This document shows, in pieces, positions 62,544-64,000 of a stretch of 64,000 bases of DNA (the stretch's first letter is position 1; the number at the start of each line of letters is the position of its first letter). This DNA is from Xanthomonas sp. DAR 34887 (GTDB lineage: Bacteria; Pseudomonadota; Gammaproteobacteria; Xanthomonadales; Xanthomonadaceae): contig NZ_CP162490.1 in the NCBI RefSeq assembly GCF_041245805.1, positions 62,001-126,000 on the forward strand, given 5' to 3'. Both the position numbers and the translations under genes were made by a program. Under the pieces are notes generated by a model. It saw only the letters and a list, made by a program, of their open reading frames with translations. It was not told where the DNA came from and made no database searches.

Positions 62544-63470
62544 ATGTCTCTTTGGATTGGTCTGGATGTGGCCAAGGACACCTTGGCCGTTCACGTGCTT
62601 CCCCTGAACCAGTTGCTGTCCTTTCCCAATACCGCCCAGGGCCACCAGCGCCTGTGTGACCAGCTTGCCGGGCAGTGCGTCGGCAACGTGCTGCTGGAGG
62701 CCACCGGCGGCTACGAACGAGCGGTCATGAACGCCCTGGCCACGGCAGGCCTCCCGGTGACCCGGATCAATCCGCGCCGCGCGCGCGCGTTTGCCACGGC
62801 CTTGGGCACCATTGCCAAGACCGATCCGCTGGATGCGGCCTTGCTCGCGCGCATGGCCCAGCTGGTGCAAGCGCCCGCGCCGCCTCCTGATCCCTTGCGC
62901 GAGCAACTGCGCATGCTGGTCCAGCGCCGCGAACAACTGGTCCAGCAGCGCGACGACGAGCGCCGTCGGTTGCATCAGGCGACCCTGGCCGTGGTGCGTG
63001 AGTGTCTGATCCAACAGATCGGCGACTTGCGTCGCCGTCTCCAGCGGATGAACCAGGCGATCAAGCAGGTGCAGCACCAGCTCGACGATGCACTGGCGCG
63101 CTCGCTGAGCGCGGTCCCTGGCATCGGCGAGGTCACCACGGCCAGCCTGATCGCCTACCTGCCCGAGTTGGGCACCCTGGACCGCCGCCAGATCGCGGCT
63201 CTGGTCGGCGTGGCGCCCTACAACGTGGACAGCGGCAAGCACCGTGGCAAACGCCGCATCCGCGGCGGGCGGGCCCCGATCCGACGGGTGCTCTACATGG
63301 CCTGTTGGAGCGTCGTGCGCACCCAAGCCTCCTTCAAGGAGCGCTATCACCAGCTACGGGCACGCGGCAAGCCCGCCAAGGTGGCCATCACCGCGTGCAT
63401 GCGCGTGCTGCTGATCCGCCTCAACGCCATGGCGCGTGATCGCACACCATGGCAAGAGGCAACCGGGTGA
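62544..63470 (+). CDS. IS110-family transposase (DEDD recombinase)
   Basis: A 308-residue recombinase. The RuvC-like N-terminal domain has Asp8 (WIGLDVAKD), Glu52 (LLEATGGYE), Asp94 and Asp97 (KTDPLDAALLA). A coiled segment (residues 115-185) follows, then the Transposase_20 domain (LSAVPGIGEVTTASLIAYLPELG), with Ser230 in NVDSGKHRGKRRIRGG as the likely catalytic serine. The full gene is intact. I chose the ATG at 62544, where the family start MSLWIGLDVAKDTL lies. Translation upstream would run into the bridge RNA region. Confidence 0.9.
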   Translation: MSLWIGLDVAKDTLAVHVLPLNQLLSFPNTAQGHQRLCDQLAGQCVGNVLLEATGGYERAVMNALATAGLPVTRINPRRARAFATALGTIAKTDPLDAALLARMAQLVQAPAPPPDPLREQLRMLVQRREQLVQQRDDERRRLHQATLAVVRECLIQQIGDLRRRLQRMNQAIKQVQHQLDDALARSLSAVPGIGEVTTASLIAYLPELGTLDRRQIAALVGVAPYNVDSGKHRGKRRIRGGRAPIRRVLYMACWSVVRTQASFKERYHQLRARGKPAKVAITACMRVLLIRLNAMARDRTPWQEATG

Positions 63471-63483
63471 GAAGACAGTTGCT

Positions 63484-63532
63484 CCTACAACATGCGCGCC
63501 GTGCTCTTGTAGGAGCGGCTTCAGCCGCGACA
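63484..63532. repeat. Right part of the split REP unit and its inverted partner
   Basis: CCTACA (63484-63489) completes the interrupted unit; the forward unit beginning TGTAGGAGCGGCTTCAGCCG follows at 63508-63532. The stretch 63533-63763 shows no gene or clear motif. Confidence 0.8.
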
Positions 63533-63763
63533 GAAAAAAGGAACACGCCATCGCCACGCGCAGCGTGCAGCTTCAGGAATGGAGTTATTAGAGGTGCCCC
63601 GAAGTCGCTCCCAAAATACCCACGCCACCCGCCAACCGCCAACACTTGAGCGCATGCCCCAGCAATGCGCTTCCCACGACGAAGCGCGGCAGGTGGAACG
63701 CTGCTGTCGTGTGTCGTGTGTCGTGTGCCGCAGCGCGGAGCCACTACGCCCGCGGCAGAAGCT

Positions 63764-64000
63764 TCAGCCTTCGTCGCGCTCCTGCCGCGGCGGGAAGCGC
63801 AGCACCACGCCGCGCGTCGGCGGCGCCGGCTGCCACAGCACCGGCACCTGCGCGGGCGGCGGTGGCTCCAGTTCCTGGTCCAGCGGCGCCAGCGTTTCCT
63901 CGTCTTCGTCTTCCCAGCTGTAGCGCTTGCGCGGCGGCAGCGGGTCGCGGTGGCGCAGCAGCAGGGCCGCGACCGCGCCGCCCAGCGCGCCGCCCAGGTG
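63764..64000 (-). CDS. C-terminal part of a rhomboid-family protease (cut by window end)
   Basis: The last 78 residues of a gene that starts beyond the window. It begins HLGGALGGAVAALLLRHRD, the final rhomboid helix with the catalytic His, and continues into an acidic then Pro-rich cytoplasmic tail (SWEDEDEE..., LEPPPPAQVPVLW). Rhomboids cut proteins inside the membrane with a Ser-His dyad; the Ser would lie outside this window. Confidence 0.7.
   Translation of the reverse strand, partial: HLGGALGGAVAALLLRHRDPLPPRKRYSWEDEDEETLAPLDQELEPPPPAQVPVLWQPAPPTRGVVLRFPPRQERDEG

Larger units (their letters stand above)
62336..63483 (+). mobile_element. IS110-family insertion sequence inserted in a REP palindrome
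   Basis: An element of about 1148 bp, defined by the interrupted REP unit on either side (left REP part ends ...GCCGCT, right begins CCTACA). CT occurs at both junctions (62334-62335 and 63482-63483), so the core exchanged is probably CT. No terminal inverted repeats and no target duplication are seen, as usual in IS110. It holds about 200 noncoding bases on the left, one DEDD recombinase gene, and 13 bases on the right. Confidence 0.85.

Overview
The window is a high-GC gammaproteobacterial chromosome segment that looks like Xanthomonas or a close Xanthomonadaceae relative. The evidence is four large TonB-dependent receptors, a pectin/uronate utilisation cluster, many copies of the GTAGGAGCGGCTTCAGCCG palindromic repeat, CTCTCCC/GGGAGAGG composite intergenic repeats, and the end of a chromosomal integron cassette array. 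Species cannot be fixed from the sequence alone.

Layout. 1-1700: distal end of an integron cassette array with attC-like sites and cassette ORFs. 1780-6630: a mosaic, partly low-GC island in which three copies (two intact, one decayed) of a SymE-type toxin unit with a structured leader bracket foreign modules; one module holds a transglutaminase-like protein, an orphan Rhs-tip toxin and a probable immunity protein. 6700-16800: small exported, lipoprotein and membrane genes, a DUF1028 protein, a YefM/ParE-type toxin-antitoxin pair and an OBAP-like lipoprotein. 17080-24213: a TonB receptor, then a four-gene overlapping operon (TonB receptor, two small membrane proteins, PepSY membrane protein) that is probably for iron/siderophore uptake. 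24483-26699: a diguanylate-cyclase-like protein with a decayed GGDEF motif, followed by a tandem duplication of its tail plus a small membrane-protein gene.

26934-40937: pectin/uronate catabolism. Two secreted esterases face a hydratase, a TRAP transporter (DctP, DctQ, DctM), a GH43-like enzyme, a LacI regulator, KduI, KduD, an RpiB/DhuI-type isomerase and a rhamnogalacturonan acetylesterase-cupin fusion. An identical 19-bp operator-like sequence lies upstream of the hydratase and of kduI. 41063-46245: a serine hydrolase gene broken by an amber codon, a decayed copy of the phhA 3' end, a quinone-reductase/TetR divergent pair, and phhA divergent from an Lrp-type regulator. 46516-48711: a siderophore receptor. 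49054-50082: a patatin-like lipoprotein.

50208-56215: an ECF sigma factor with its NrsF-type membrane anti-sigma, divergent from two tandem bufferin (metallophore peptide) operons. Three sites fit GTAACC-N16-CGAA exactly, one in front of each transcription unit, so the locus reads as one self-contained sigma regulon. 56243-61895: an AIM24-like protein, a 978-residue TonB receptor with a strong terminator, and a PAP2 acid phosphatase. 62317-63532: an IS110-family element inserted into a REP palindrome; its 5' noncoding region carries a hairpin whose loops match both the REP target and the element's own ends, as expected of a bridge RNA. The window ends in the 3' part of a rhomboid protease gene.
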